Shown here: piece by piece, positions 15,998 to 25,000 of the stretch
Layout: every line of letters begins with the position of its first letter
Numbering within the stretch: position 1 is the stretch's first letter
Source: SIG575 sp964507395
GTDB taxonomy: Bacteria; Bacillota; Clostridia; Oscillospirales; Acutalibacteraceae
Direction of reading: 5' to 3'
Length of the DNA stretch: 64,000 bases
Assembly: GCA_964507395.1 (NCBI GenBank)
Contig: CAZDQE010000003.1
Location: forward strand, 1 to 64,000
Notes under the pieces: generated by a model
The model's database searches: none
The model's input: only the letters and a program-made list of their open reading frames with translations
Told to the model about the DNA's origin: nothing
Position numbers and translations under genes: made by a program

Positions 15998-16675
15998 TTG
16001 ATTAAATGTGTTTTAATTGACATTGATAACACGTTGCTTGATTTTCATAAATGTTCAAGGGAAGCGATGCTCATTTCCGCTGAAAATTTCGGCATAGTTT
16101 TTCCTGAAAATTATTTTGAGATTTTCACCGAAATAAACAACTCTCTCTGGGAGAAAATCGAAAAAGGTGAACTGACAAGACAGGGACTTTTCAAGATAAG
16201 ATGGAACATGATTTTTGAAGAAATGGGAATTGGTGCAGACGGTGTTCTGTTTGAAGATGATTTCAGAAAAAATATAAAGCAGAGCGCAATTCCCATAGAG
16301 GGAGCTGAGGAAATGCTGAAATATTTAAGTGAAAAATATTATGTGTGCACTGCAAGCAATTCAGAATTTGCACAACAGGAAAAACGGCTGAGCAAAGCAG
16401 GAATGTTACCTTTTATAAAGAAGATTTTCACATCAGAGGAAATCGGCTTTGCAAAGCCGTCTGAGGAATTTTTTACACACTGTAAAAATGAGTTATCTCA
16501 GTTTCAGAAGGATGAAATAATGGTAATCGGAGATTCCGTAAATGCCGACATTGAGGGAGCAAATTCTTTCGGATTTAAAACCTGTTGGTTTAATTTCGGA
16601 AAAGAGCCTCATGAGAAATGCAGAATTGCAGATTATATCGTAGATAGTTTATCGGAAATTAAAAATATTTTATAA
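15998..16675 (+). CDS. HAD-superfamily phosphatase (YjjG-like)
   Basis: About 225 residues. HAD motif I is DIDNTLLDF near the N-terminus (nucleophile Asp and +2 Asp), motif II Thr/Ser in CTASNS, Lys in GFAKPSEEF, and motif III GDSVNADIEGA. The helical cap resembles YjjG-type nucleotidases or haloacid dehalogenase-like phosphatases that act on small phosphates such as nucleoside 5'-monophosphates; substrate not determinable. TTG 15998 follows GAGGT by 7 bases and is preferred over GTG 15989, which overlaps the ribosome site. Last gene before a terminator. Confidence 0.85.
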   Translation: MIKCVLIDIDNTLLDFHKCSREAMLISAENFGIVFPENYFEIFTEINNSLWEKIEKGELTRQGLFKIRWNMIFEEMGIGADGVLFEDDFRKNIKQSAIPIEGAEEMLKYLSEKYYVCTASNSEFAQQEKRLSKAGMLPFIKKIFTSEEIGFAKPSEEFFTHCKNELSQFQKDEIMVIGDSVNADIEGANSFGFKTCWFNFGKEPHEKCRIADYIVDSLSEIKNIL

Positions 16676-16742
16676 AAGTGGAGCTGTAAAAAACTCAATC
16701 ATCTTCCCCCCTTTTTTTGAAATCGAGGTAACAAACAAAAAT

Positions 16743-16790
16743 GCAGAAGAAGTTAAAAAAGATTAAGCTTCTTCTGCGTTTTTATTTTTT
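16743..16790 (+). terminator. Intrinsic terminator after the HAD gene
   Basis: GCAGAAGAAG (16743-16752) pairs perfectly with CTTCTTCTGC (16768-16777), followed by a T-rich tail. Confidence 0.85.
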
Positions 16791-16795
16791 ACAGT

Positions 16796-16948
16796 GCCTT
16801 CCCCTCAAGGGGAAGGTGGGTTTTGCAAAGCAAAACTCGGACGAGGTGGAAAGGTGAAAAAAGTAAACTGCAACAAAAGCACGAAAACTGCGTTTTCTAC
16901 ACCTCACCACCGCCTACGGCGGAGTCTCTCCTCAAGGAGAAGCCGAAT
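16796..16948. repeat. Dispersed repeat R1, copy 1 (hairpin at each end)
   Basis: About 153 bases, closely matching 46885-47045. Each end is a small palindrome: CCTTCCCCTCAAGGGGAAGG at the left and CTTCTCCTCAAGGAGAAG-like at the right. Between them both copies have GTGGGTTTTGCAA.GCAAAACTCGGA.GAGGTGGAAAGGT and ACGAAAACTGCGTTTTCTACACCTCA, with a variable middle. No coding sequence. It fills most of the 330-base gap between the HAD and GH38 genes; the remainder holds the terminator and nothing else seen. Confidence 0.75.
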
Positions 16949-17005
16949 ATATTCAGTCAGACGAATTACAATTTGCTTTTTTACAGCCCCTTTTCACTGT
17001 ATTTT

Positions 17006-20000
17006 TTATTCTTTCACAATGAAGGTTTTAACCTCAAAGGGTTTGAATGTAAGTGTAAGTGTGCCGTTTTCTGCCGGGAGTTTTTCGCCCTCGTCCTCAA
17101 TCATGTTACAGGAAACAATTTCTTTTCCCTGTCTTGAAAGTGAAACAGTTGCCTTTGTTCTTGTGCCTTCACATTCATAAAGGCGTACAACATAACCTTT
17201 TTCGCCGCTTTCTGTGGGCTTGATGCTTTCGCAGATAATGTTGTCTGCATCAATTGCAAGGAAGGATTTTTCTTCCTTCGCCGCGCCTTTTACTGCGAAT
17301 GCGGGAACGTTCAGCTCGTAAGCAGGGCATACAACATTTTCTGCACCGAAAGAGCCTTCGTGAGGCAGGAATGAGTATGTCATCTCGTGGTCGCCTCTGT
17401 CACCCGTAACATCAGGATGGTTACCGCCTCTGTGGAGAGAAAGACGGAGATTTCCGTTTTCAACTGAAATACCGTACTTACAATCGTTGAGAAGCGCGGC
17501 ACCGAAACGGTTTTCTGAAATATCTGTCCACTTGTAGTTGCAGACCTCAAATTTAGCAACCTCAAGAGAATTGTTGCGTGTTGTTGGGCGAAGAACATGA
17601 CCGAACTGAATTTCGTTGCGGACGTTTTCTGATTTAACGTCAACGTCGAAAGCGGCTTTAAGCAGACAGTGCATTTCATCCCAATGAACAAGTGTGTGGA
17701 AGTCAACTCTGGGATTGTTTGCGTAAACTATCATATCCTGAGTAATCTTGCTTCCTCTGCCGAAGGAATATGTACTGCGAAGAACAAACTGAACCGCGCC
17801 GTCAGAAATAACTTCTCTCTTTTCAAATCCTGTAATTGGAGCAAGCTTATCAAGAGAATCGTATTCAATGTCCCAGTTGTCCCAGTAAGCAGGAGCATCT
17901 TCAGCAGTGAGAAGTGCACCGAGCGGCTGACCGTTTTCTTTTCGGAGTTCTCTGTCATTTGCTTTGTCAATGAAAGAGGAAATAAAACCGTCATCGCCGA
18001 GAGTAATTACTGCGAAGGGAGTTTCAAGAACTCTGCCGTCGTATTTAAAGGGTGATTCAGCTTTGACAGGTGTGTCTGCCAGTTCAATTACCTTGCTTGA
18101 GAAAGCAGGGATTTCTTTAGTGTCAATTGCAAGGACATTTCTTCCGCAAACGTCAGTATATCTCTGTGAGGGAAGGTCTTTTGCATAGCCTTCAGTTTCT
18201 ACTTTCTGAACATCGTGTCTTGCAAATGAAAGTGTGTTGTAAAGAGTGATTGCATTGTCTTTTTTATCTGTGATTTCTTCTGCGTAATCAAGTGCGGCAC
18301 CCTTGTAGTTTATAAGAAGCTCATCCATTTCCTTGTTGAAAAGGTCATAGACAGGAGTTATTGATGTGCCGGGGAGAATATCATGGAACTGATTTTTAAG
18401 AAGAACCTTAATCCACTTATCGGCGTTTTCGTTCATAGGCTTCTGAGCGAGAACATTGAAGTATTCCATATCACGAAGAGCAAACTCGGTTTTACGGTTT
18501 TTTCTCTTGATGTCATGCATCTGTGTGAGAGTGCCGCGGTGAAGTTCAAGGTAAAGCTCGCCGTCATGAACGGGGAGATCATCCTGAATTTCTTCAAGCT
18601 TCTTCATGAAATCGCTGACCGAACATTCTTCTACCTCAGGCATACCGTCCATCTTCTTGATTCTGCGGGCAGTTTCAAGCATGCTGTATGAGGGACCGCC
18701 GCCGCCGTCACCGACACCGAAAGCATGAAGTCTTAAATCACATGTTTCTTTGAGCGGCATTTCCTTGATAAGGTTAATTCCTGCATCAACATCGGGAGCA
18801 CGGTGGATTCTGTTGAAGTGAGTGAGGACTGAACTGCCGTCAATACCTTTCCATGTAAAGCTCATGAAGGGCATAGAGTTCAGCTCATTCCATGCCATTT
18901 TTGTTGTGTAGAAATATTTACATCCGCAGCCGCGCATGATCTGAGGGATGTTGCCGTTGTAACCGAATGTATCGGGAAGCCAGAAGCTGTCAGAGGTGTA
19001 ATTAAAGTTTTCTCTTGTGAACTGCTGACCTTTAAGGAACTGTCTTACCATCAGTTCGCCTGACGTGATGTTGCAGTCGCATTCAACATAAACACCGCCG
19101 TTAGGCTCGTATCTGCCTTCTGCAACACGCTGTTTCATGTCAGCGAAAATTGTGGGGTAGTAGTCCTTCATCCACTCTGCATGGAGAGCTGATGACTGAA
19201 CAAAACGGTATTCGGGATATTCTTCCATAAGTGCGAGAGCGTTTGAGTATGTTCTTGCGCATTTTCTCATAGTTTCTGAAGCGGGCCAGAGCCATGCTGT
19301 GTCCATGTGAGAATGACCTGTCAGACAAAGTCTGCCGAAAATTGAGTTGCCTTTGCCCTCAAACATTGTTCTTGTAATTGCGAGAGAATCCTCAACTGAC
19401 TTGTGCCATTTCTCATAAGGTGTGTTTTTCGGGTCAAGGACGAGAACATTAAGCACCTTATCGAGAGTTTTCATTGCACGGAATTTAAGGAAGTTTGATT
19501 CAGGTGCTACGGCAGATGCCTGAAGAATCTGAGTCATATCAAAAACAAATTCCTTGATAATTTCGTCGCAAGTGCAGATGTCAACACCCTTATATGTTTG
19601 CTTGTAGCTGATATCAATATCGGGATATTCATAGTTTTCATAAACTGAGGTGCCTACGCAGAAGTGTCCCGCATAACATTCAAATGCAAGGCTCCATGTT
19701 TTGCCCTTTTCGTGTTTGCCGATTCTTCTTACAGGGTGTCCGCCGCCTGTAAAAGTAGCGTTCTTTATATTGAAAAGGCCCTTCGGCTTTCCGTCGACGA
19801 AAAAGAGCTGTTCAATTCCGCCTGCATGAGAAACGGCGAAAATATCCTGTCCTATATATTTGTCATCGGGTGTGAATGTACCTCTTACCCAGAGATTGTC
19901 CCATTCTTCATGTCCCCAGACTGTGTTTTTTTCAAGGCTTGACCAGCCTCTTTCGGGAACGGAGCGCAGATGCTCCTTTGTATAGCAGCCTTCAGGTGAC

Positions 20001-20098
20001 TGAAGTTCACCGATTTTCACAAAAATTCTTTCAGAATAAATGTTTACGGCTTCTCTTAATTTATCATATGCTTTGTCTTTTAAAGGTTTGTTGTACAT
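17006..20098 (-). CDS. GH38 alpha-mannosidase
   Basis: A 1030-residue, cytoplasmic (no signal peptide) retaining alpha-mannosidase. The GH38 catalytic domain covers about 255-530: zinc residues His264 and Asp266 in GHSHMDTAWLWP, nucleophile Asp376 in SFWLPDTFGYNGNIPQIM, and GGGGPSYSML further on. A helical mid domain and a beta-rich C-terminal region follow. It removes mannose from N-glycan fragments or other manno-oligosaccharides after uptake and may work with the GH92 at 43099. Start ATG has AAGGAGA upstream and its own promoter; no transporter gene is adjacent. Confidence 0.93.
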   Translation of the reverse strand: MYNKPLKDKAYDKLREAVNIYSERIFVKIGELQSPEGCYTKEHLRSVPERGWSSLEKNTVWGHEEWDNLWVRGTFTPDDKYIGQDIFAVSHAGGIEQLFFVDGKPKGLFNIKNATFTGGGHPVRRIGKHEKGKTWSLAFECYAGHFCVGTSVYENYEYPDIDISYKQTYKGVDICTCDEIIKEFVFDMTQILQASAVAPESNFLKFRAMKTLDKVLNVLVLDPKNTPYEKWHKSVEDSLAITRTMFEGKGNSIFGRLCLTGHSHMDTAWLWPASETMRKCARTYSNALALMEEYPEYRFVQSSALHAEWMKDYYPTIFADMKQRVAEGRYEPNGGVYVECDCNITSGELMVRQFLKGQQFTRENFNYTSDSFWLPDTFGYNGNIPQIMRGCGCKYFYTTKMAWNELNSMPFMSFTWKGIDGSSVLTHFNRIHRAPDVDAGINLIKEMPLKETCDLRLHAFGVGDGGGGPSYSMLETARRIKKMDGMPEVEECSVSDFMKKLEEIQDDLPVHDGELYLELHRGTLTQMHDIKRKNRKTEFALRDMEYFNVLAQKPMNENADKWIKVLLKNQFHDILPGTSITPVYDLFNKEMDELLINYKGAALDYAEEITDKKDNAITLYNTLSFARHDVQKVETEGYAKDLPSQRYTDVCGRNVLAIDTKEIPAFSSKVIELADTPVKAESPFKYDGRVLETPFAVITLGDDGFISSFIDKANDRELRKENGQPLGALLTAEDAPAYWDNWDIEYDSLDKLAPITGFEKREVISDGAVQFVLRSTYSFGRGSKITQDMIVYANNPRVDFHTLVHWDEMHCLLKAAFDVDVKSENVRNEIQFGHVLRPTTRNNSLEVAKFEVCNYKWTDISENRFGAALLNDCKYGISVENGNLRLSLHRGGNHPDVTGDRGDHEMTYSFLPHEGSFGAENVVCPAYELNVPAFAVKGAAKEEKSFLAIDADNIICESIKPTESGEKGYVVRLYECEGTRTKATVSLSRQGKEIVSCNMIEDEGEKLPAENGTLTLTFKPFEVKTFIVKE

Positions 20099-20128
20099 AT
20101 GAGTCTCTCCTTTGCACTTATTGAGTAA

Positions 20129-20157
20129 AGGATAGCATAATTGTAAACTTTAGTCAA
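20129..20157 (-). promoter_or_regulatory. Promoter for the GH38 gene
   Basis: On the minus strand, TTGACT (20152-20157) and TATCCT (20129-20134), 17-base spacer. Confidence 0.65.
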
Positions 20158-20201
20158 TTAAAACGCAAAATTATTTTTGCATGTAGGAAGAGATTTTGAT
20201 A

Positions 20202-20230
20202 TTGATTTTATCCGTGACATGTGTTATGAT
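20202..20230 (+). promoter_or_regulatory. Promoter for the DUF3842 gene
   Basis: TTGATT (20202-20207) and TATGAT (20225-20230), 17-base spacer; divergent from the GH38 promoter. Confidence 0.6.
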
Positions 20231-20258
20231 GAATTCAATGTTTATTCAGAGGTGTCAT

Positions 20259-20669
20259 ATGAACGTAATGATTATTGACGGGCACGGAGGTCAGCTCGGT
20301 GCACAGCTCGTAAAAGAAATTTCCGAACAATTTCACAATGTAAATATCACTGCAATCGGTACTAATTCTGTTGCTACTGCCGCGATGCTCAAGGCCGGTG
20401 CCGGAAATGCCGCAACGGGTGAAAATCCTGCCGTCGTTGCCTCCCGTAAGGCTGATGTGATTATAGGACCTGTGGGAATTGTAATAGCCGATTCCATGTT
20501 AGGCGAGGTAACTGCAGAAATGGCAGCGGCAGTCGGCAGAGCAAGTGCAGTGAGAATATTGATTCCGGTAAACAAATGCGATAACCTGATTGCAGGTGTT
20601 ACAAATCTCAACACAGGAAATCTGATTGATGATGCAATTTCAAAACTGCACAGTATAATCGGCAGTTAA
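20259..20669 (+). CDS. DUF3842-like protein
   Basis: A 136-residue protein that looks like the DUF3842 family of Firmicutes. It has a Rossmann-like start, MIIDGHGGQLGAQLVKEI, followed by alternating strand/helix sequence with Gly- and Ala-rich turns (GAGNAATGENPAVVASRKAD). The nucleotide-binding look is inference; no reaction is known to me. ATG 20259 is chosen for AGAGGTG upstream; the frame to 20196 would cross the promoter. Confidence 0.75.
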   Translation: MNVMIIDGHGGQLGAQLVKEISEQFHNVNITAIGTNSVATAAMLKAGAGNAATGENPAVVASRKADVIIGPVGIVIADSMLGEVTAEMAAAVGRASAVRILIPVNKCDNLIAGVTNLNTGNLIDDAISKLHSIIGS

Positions 20670-20674
20670 AGCTC

Positions 20675-20703
20675 TTGACATCATCTGAGTCTTATGATAC
20701 AAT
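20675..20703 (+). promoter_or_regulatory. Promoter of the ECF transporter leader
   Basis: TTGACA (20675-20680) and TACAAT (20698-20703), 17-base spacer, placing the RNA start near 20710 and leaving a leader of about 136 bases before the ATG. Confidence 0.8.
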
Positions 20704-20709
20704 ACCGAT

Positions 20710-20826
20710 GTTATTCAGAAGAATAGCGCGGAGGCAGAAGTTTCCTTATTATTGACTTTATAATGAAAAATTTAAACGATACTATGAAGGTGTCATTATC
20801 TCAGAAGAGATAGTGGTGCCTTTTTT
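20710..20826 (+). promoter_or_regulatory. Leader with intrinsic terminator, possible riboswitch
   Basis: The leader ends in an uninterrupted 14-pair hairpin: 20789-20802 with 20807-20820 (several G-U pairs, AGAA loop), then T6 at 20821-20826, only 19 bases before the ECF gene's ATG and just before its ribosome site. A terminator between a strong promoter and the gene it serves implies conditional termination. The 80 bases before the hairpin should hold the sensor; I compared it mentally with THF, preQ1, TPP, purine and T-box consensus and recognised none. Confidence 0.65.
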
Positions 20827-20845
20827 GTATTGGGAGAGGATTTTT

Positions 20846-21385
20846 ATGAAAAACCAAAACAAAATATTAAAAATGGTCTTGTCAGCTTTGTTTCTGGCGC
20901 TGGCATACGTGATGCCGTTTCTTACAGGTCAGATTCCCGAAATCGGCTCCATGCTGTGTCCCATGCACATTCCTGTTTTGCTTTGCGGATTTATTTGCGG
21001 CTGGCCCTGGGGACTTGCAGTAGGATTCATCGCACCGCTGTTCCGCTCATTAACTCTCGGAATGCCCCCGCTTTTCCCGACGGCTGTTTGCATGGCTTTT
21101 GAATTGGCGTCTTACGGAGCAATTTCAGGATTGATGCATAAACTGCTGCCGCGGAAAAAACCTTATATCTACTGTTCTCTGATTGTTTCAATGCTTGCAG
21201 GAAGGCTTGTGTGGGGAGCGGCAATGCTGGTTTGCATGGGTATAAGCGGTGACAGCTTCACTCTTTCTGCTTTTTTTGCAGGTGCAGTTACCAACGCAAT
21301 TCCCGGAATTATTGTACAACTGATAATGGTACCGATTCTTGTTATGGTGCTTGAAAATCCTAAACTGATGAACAGGAGGGACTGA
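20846..21385 (+). CDS. ECF transporter substrate-binding (S) component
   Basis: A 179-residue membrane protein with about five to six helices. Features of an ECF S component: N-terminal KMVLSALFLALAYVMPF, the MHIPVLLCGFICGWPWGLAVG segment, RSLTLGMPPLFPTAVCMAFELASYG, and small-residue-rich helices that would meet the EcfT partner. S components bind a vitamin or related micronutrient; the energising EcfA/EcfA'/EcfT genes are not here, so it is presumably a group II type using a shared module. Substrate unknown; the conditional terminator upstream argues for feedback by the imported compound. GGGAGAGG precedes ATG 20846. Confidence 0.82.
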   Translation: MKNQNKILKMVLSALFLALAYVMPFLTGQIPEIGSMLCPMHIPVLLCGFICGWPWGLAVGFIAPLFRSLTLGMPPLFPTAVCMAFELASYGAISGLMHKLLPRKKPYIYCSLIVSMLAGRLVWGAAMLVCMGISGDSFTLSAFFAGAVTNAIPGIIVQLIMVPILVMVLENPKLMNRRD

Positions 21386-21387
21386 CT

Positions 21388-21909
21388 GTGGAGAAAGGCG
21401 AAAAAACGCGTGAATTACTGCTTGAGCATTATAGAACATATCCTCTTTTGCAGATTCAGGATATTTTCAAGTATCTTTATCAGAGCTCGTTCGGGTGTGA
21501 GCACATGGTGTCTTTTTCAGAAGCGGTGACAGAATATATCCGTAAGGAATGGGAAGACAGTTGCGGAAAAGATGAAATGCTTATTGATATTCTGGACGGA
21601 GATTACATACGTGTTCATCTGAATTTTCTGAAGTACGGTCTTGACGCCGAGACGCTGGGAAGACTTTTCGTTGACTCAGCTGAAAAGGAGATAAACGGCA
21701 GAGAGAATCTTGAAGATAAGCTTGAAACTGCAAGAAAAATGGTGAGTGAAGGGGAATTACCCTTTTCGGCAGAAGAATTCGAGAAAAAAGCAGAGGAATG
21801 GAAAACAGGCGGATATCCTCCCGTGCATCATTCGGATATATTCAGGGAAAATTATCACCCTGCATATCGCGTAATATCAAAGAGATATGTTGGTTTTCTT
21901 CCTAAATAA
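21388..21909 (+). CDS. Conserved protein of unknown function, coupled to ECF S
   Basis: A 173-residue soluble protein I do not recognise. GTG 21388 lies 3 bases after the transporter's stop with AGGAGGG ahead of it. It has scattered residues that look catalytic or metal-binding: SSFGCEHMV, a strongly acidic middle, and HHSDIFRENYHPAYRVI near the C-terminus. No membrane segment. Tight coupling suggests it processes the vitamin or cofactor brought in by the S component; that is inference. Confidence 0.7.
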   Translation: MEKGEKTRELLLEHYRTYPLLQIQDIFKYLYQSSFGCEHMVSFSEAVTEYIRKEWEDSCGKDEMLIDILDGDYIRVHLNFLKYGLDAETLGRLFVDSAEKEINGRENLEDKLETARKMVSEGELPFSAEEFEKKAEEWKTGGYPPVHHSDIFRENYHPAYRVISKRYVGFLPK

Positions 21910-21937
21910 AATTTAATTTTTTAACTATAAATTATCA

Positions 21938-21966
21938 TTGCACAATGAGGAATAAAATGCTATACT
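21938..21966 (+). promoter_or_regulatory. Promoter for the BspA-like gene
   Basis: TTGCAC (21938-21943) and TATACT (21961-21966), 17-base spacer, 40 bases before the ATG. Confidence 0.65.
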
Positions 21967-22006
21967 GTAGATGTATAAATATAATTCTGAGTAAGGAGGC
22001 TTCAGA

Positions 22007-25000
22007 ATGAAAGGAAAAAGAACAAGAAAAGCTTTATCGGTATTGCTTTCCCTTGTTATGGTGCTCAGTATAGTACCTCTCGGAATGTTTACGGCAAATG
22101 CCGCCACAGAGGGCGTGCTTATGTACAGCACTAAAAACGGAGAGGCAACAATTATCGGATGTGATGCAAAGGCAACAGGAGATATTATAATTCCTGAAAC
22201 TCTGGGTTCATGCACAGTAACCGGAATCGGTCTTTATTCCTTTGCGGAATGTGCCGATATTACAGGTGTATATGTGCCGAATACAGTTGTGTCAATCGGT
22301 CACTACGCATTTGCAGACTGTACTTCTCTTAAAACAGTAGGAATCGGTAAGGGTGTTGAATCACTTGGCAACAATGTTTTCTCAAACTGTACTTCCCTTG
22401 AGAAAATTACTGTCAACAGCGATAATGCATCTTTTACAAGCGATGAAAGTGACGTTCTTTACAATAAGGACAAGACAGAGCTTCTCGTATATCCTGCTGC
22501 AAATACTGCTTCTATATACACTGTAGCAGAAAATGTAAAAACAATTGCTGACAGCACATTTGCAGGCAGTAAGAACGTAAAGACAATCGTTATTACTGAC
22601 GGAGTTACTACAATCGGTGCCAACGCCTTTTTGGGCGGCAGAAGTCTTGAAAGTGTTGTAATCGGTAAAGGTGTAACATCAATCGGAAGTGATGCTTTTG
22701 AAGGCTGCGAAAAGCTCGCATCAATTAACGTTTCGGCAGATAACACAGTTTACTGCAGTGATGAAAACGGTGTTCTTTACAACGAGGCAAAAACAGAGCT
22801 TATCAAATATCCTGCAGGCAATGCTAAAGAAGCTTTCGTAATCGGTGCAGGTATTGAAAACGTAAGAGTTCTCAGCTTCTCGAACGCTGTAAATCTCAAG
22901 AGTGTTACGATCAGCAAGGACGTGAAAACAATCGGTGCATCAGCATTCTACGGTTGCATAAATATTGCTGAGGTTTACTATGAGGGCAGTGAAACTGAAT
23001 GGAAGGCAATTGAAATCGGCACAAACAACAACGCTATCCTCGGTGCAAAAATTACATACGCAGGCGGCGAAGAGCATGGTCACTCTTACACATCGTCAAT
23101 CACAACTGCTCCCACATGCACGGAAAAGGGTGTTCTTACATACAAATGTGAATGCGGACATTCATATACTGAAGCAATCGCCGCAAAGGGACATGCTTTC
23201 AAGGATAATGTTTGCGCAAACTGTTCGGTTAAGGAATTCATTGTTGTAACAGACGGCACAAACGCAAAAGTTACAGGCTACAACGGTGCAGGCGGCTCAG
23301 TGATTATTCCCGAAACAATCGAAGGCTACAAAGTTAACGCGATTGCTGACAGTGCTTTTGAGAATAAGACAGAAATCACATCAATTGCAATTCTTGCAAA
23401 TGTCAATGATATCGGCACCTGTGCTTTCTATAAAACAGGTTATTACAACAATTCAGCTAACTGGGAAAACGGTGTTCTTTACATCGGTTCATACCTCATC
23501 GAAGCAGAGTCTTCGGTCGGAAGTGCTTACGCTGTCAAGGAAGGCACAAAAGTAATTGCAGACTTTGCTTTTGCTTCAAAGAGCTCTCTTACATCAATTA
23601 CACTTCCTGCAGAAATTTCAGCAATCGGTGATTCAGCTTTCTCAGGCTGTACAGGTCTTACAAGCGTAAATGTTGACCTGACAGAGGAAGAATGGAAAAA
23701 TGTTGAAATCGGTTTGAATAACGAAGCACTGACAAAGGCTGAATTTACATATAAGGTTATTCCTCATGAGCATGCTTTTGTCGTAGTTGAGGATGTAGCT
23801 CCTACTTGTGCAGAAGCGGGCTACAAGGTAAGCAAATGTGCTTGCGATGAGGAAATGAGAGAAGATTTCTCAGCTCTCGGTCACAGCTTTGCAAATAATG
23901 TATGCTCAGGCTGCGGTGAAAGAGAATTCAACATCTCAATTTCAGGTGAAGAAGCAACTGTTCTTGGCTGTCATTCTTCACTTTCGGGAGCAGTAGAAAT
24001 TCCTGCGACGATCAGCGGATATAAAGTAACCGCAATCGGAGAAAAAGCTTTTGCAGGCAAAACAGGAATTGAAAAGGTTGTAATTCCTGCAGGTATCAAA
24101 TCAATCGGTGAAATGGCTTTTGCAGGCACGAAAATTGAGGTTGAGGTTTCTGCAGACAACGGAAATTATCTGACAGAAAACGGCATTCTCTATAACAAGA
24201 CGAAGCTTGCACTTATTTACTGCCCTGCAAATAAACTCGGTACAAATGCTGAAATTCCTGTAGGTGTTCTTACCGTAGCAAAGGGTGCTTTCGCAGGCTC
24301 TGATGCTATGGAAAGCATAAAAATACCCGACAGTGTTATTACAATCGGCGCAGCTGCTTTTGAGGGCTGTACAGCACTTAAAAATGTTTATTTTGACGGC
24401 ACAAAAACAGAGTGGGGCAAAATTTCAATAGGTGATAATAACTCTGCTCTTACAGGCGCGCTGATCACATACGCTGATACAAGCGATGTTGAGCTTGCAG
24501 CGGCATTGGCTTCTGACTTATCTGTTACAGGTGCAACTGTTTCATCGGAAGAGGTTGAAATTATTATTACCGCAGAGAAGGATGTATCTGCAATTGAACT
24601 CAGCAAAAAGACAGTAAGTGAAAAAGATATTACTCTTGAAATTGACGGTACATCAATTGCGGAGGCTGAGGGCAAATACGTTCTCACATTCACAGACTGG
24701 CACAAATCCGGCAACGAGACAGAAGCGGTCCTCACTTTTGACGGCGTAGAATATACAGTGAAGTTTGTGTTCCCTGTTGAGGACGGCGGTCATGATTACA
24801 GCATCGAGGAAAAAATCGAAGCTACATGTGCGGTTCAGGGCTCCACAAGACATACCTGCTCAATCTGCGGCGACTTCTATGATACAGATATCATTCCCGC
24901 TCTCGGACATAAGTACGGTCTCTGGATAATCGACAAAGACGAAACATGTACAGAAAACGGCATTAAATACAGAGAATGTTCAGCTTGTGACAAGGAAACA

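Noticed and set aside
16794..17180. Plus-strand frames of 104-128 codons across the R1 repeat
   Set aside because: They consist of repeat DNA and the antisense of the GH38 gene end; no ribosome site.
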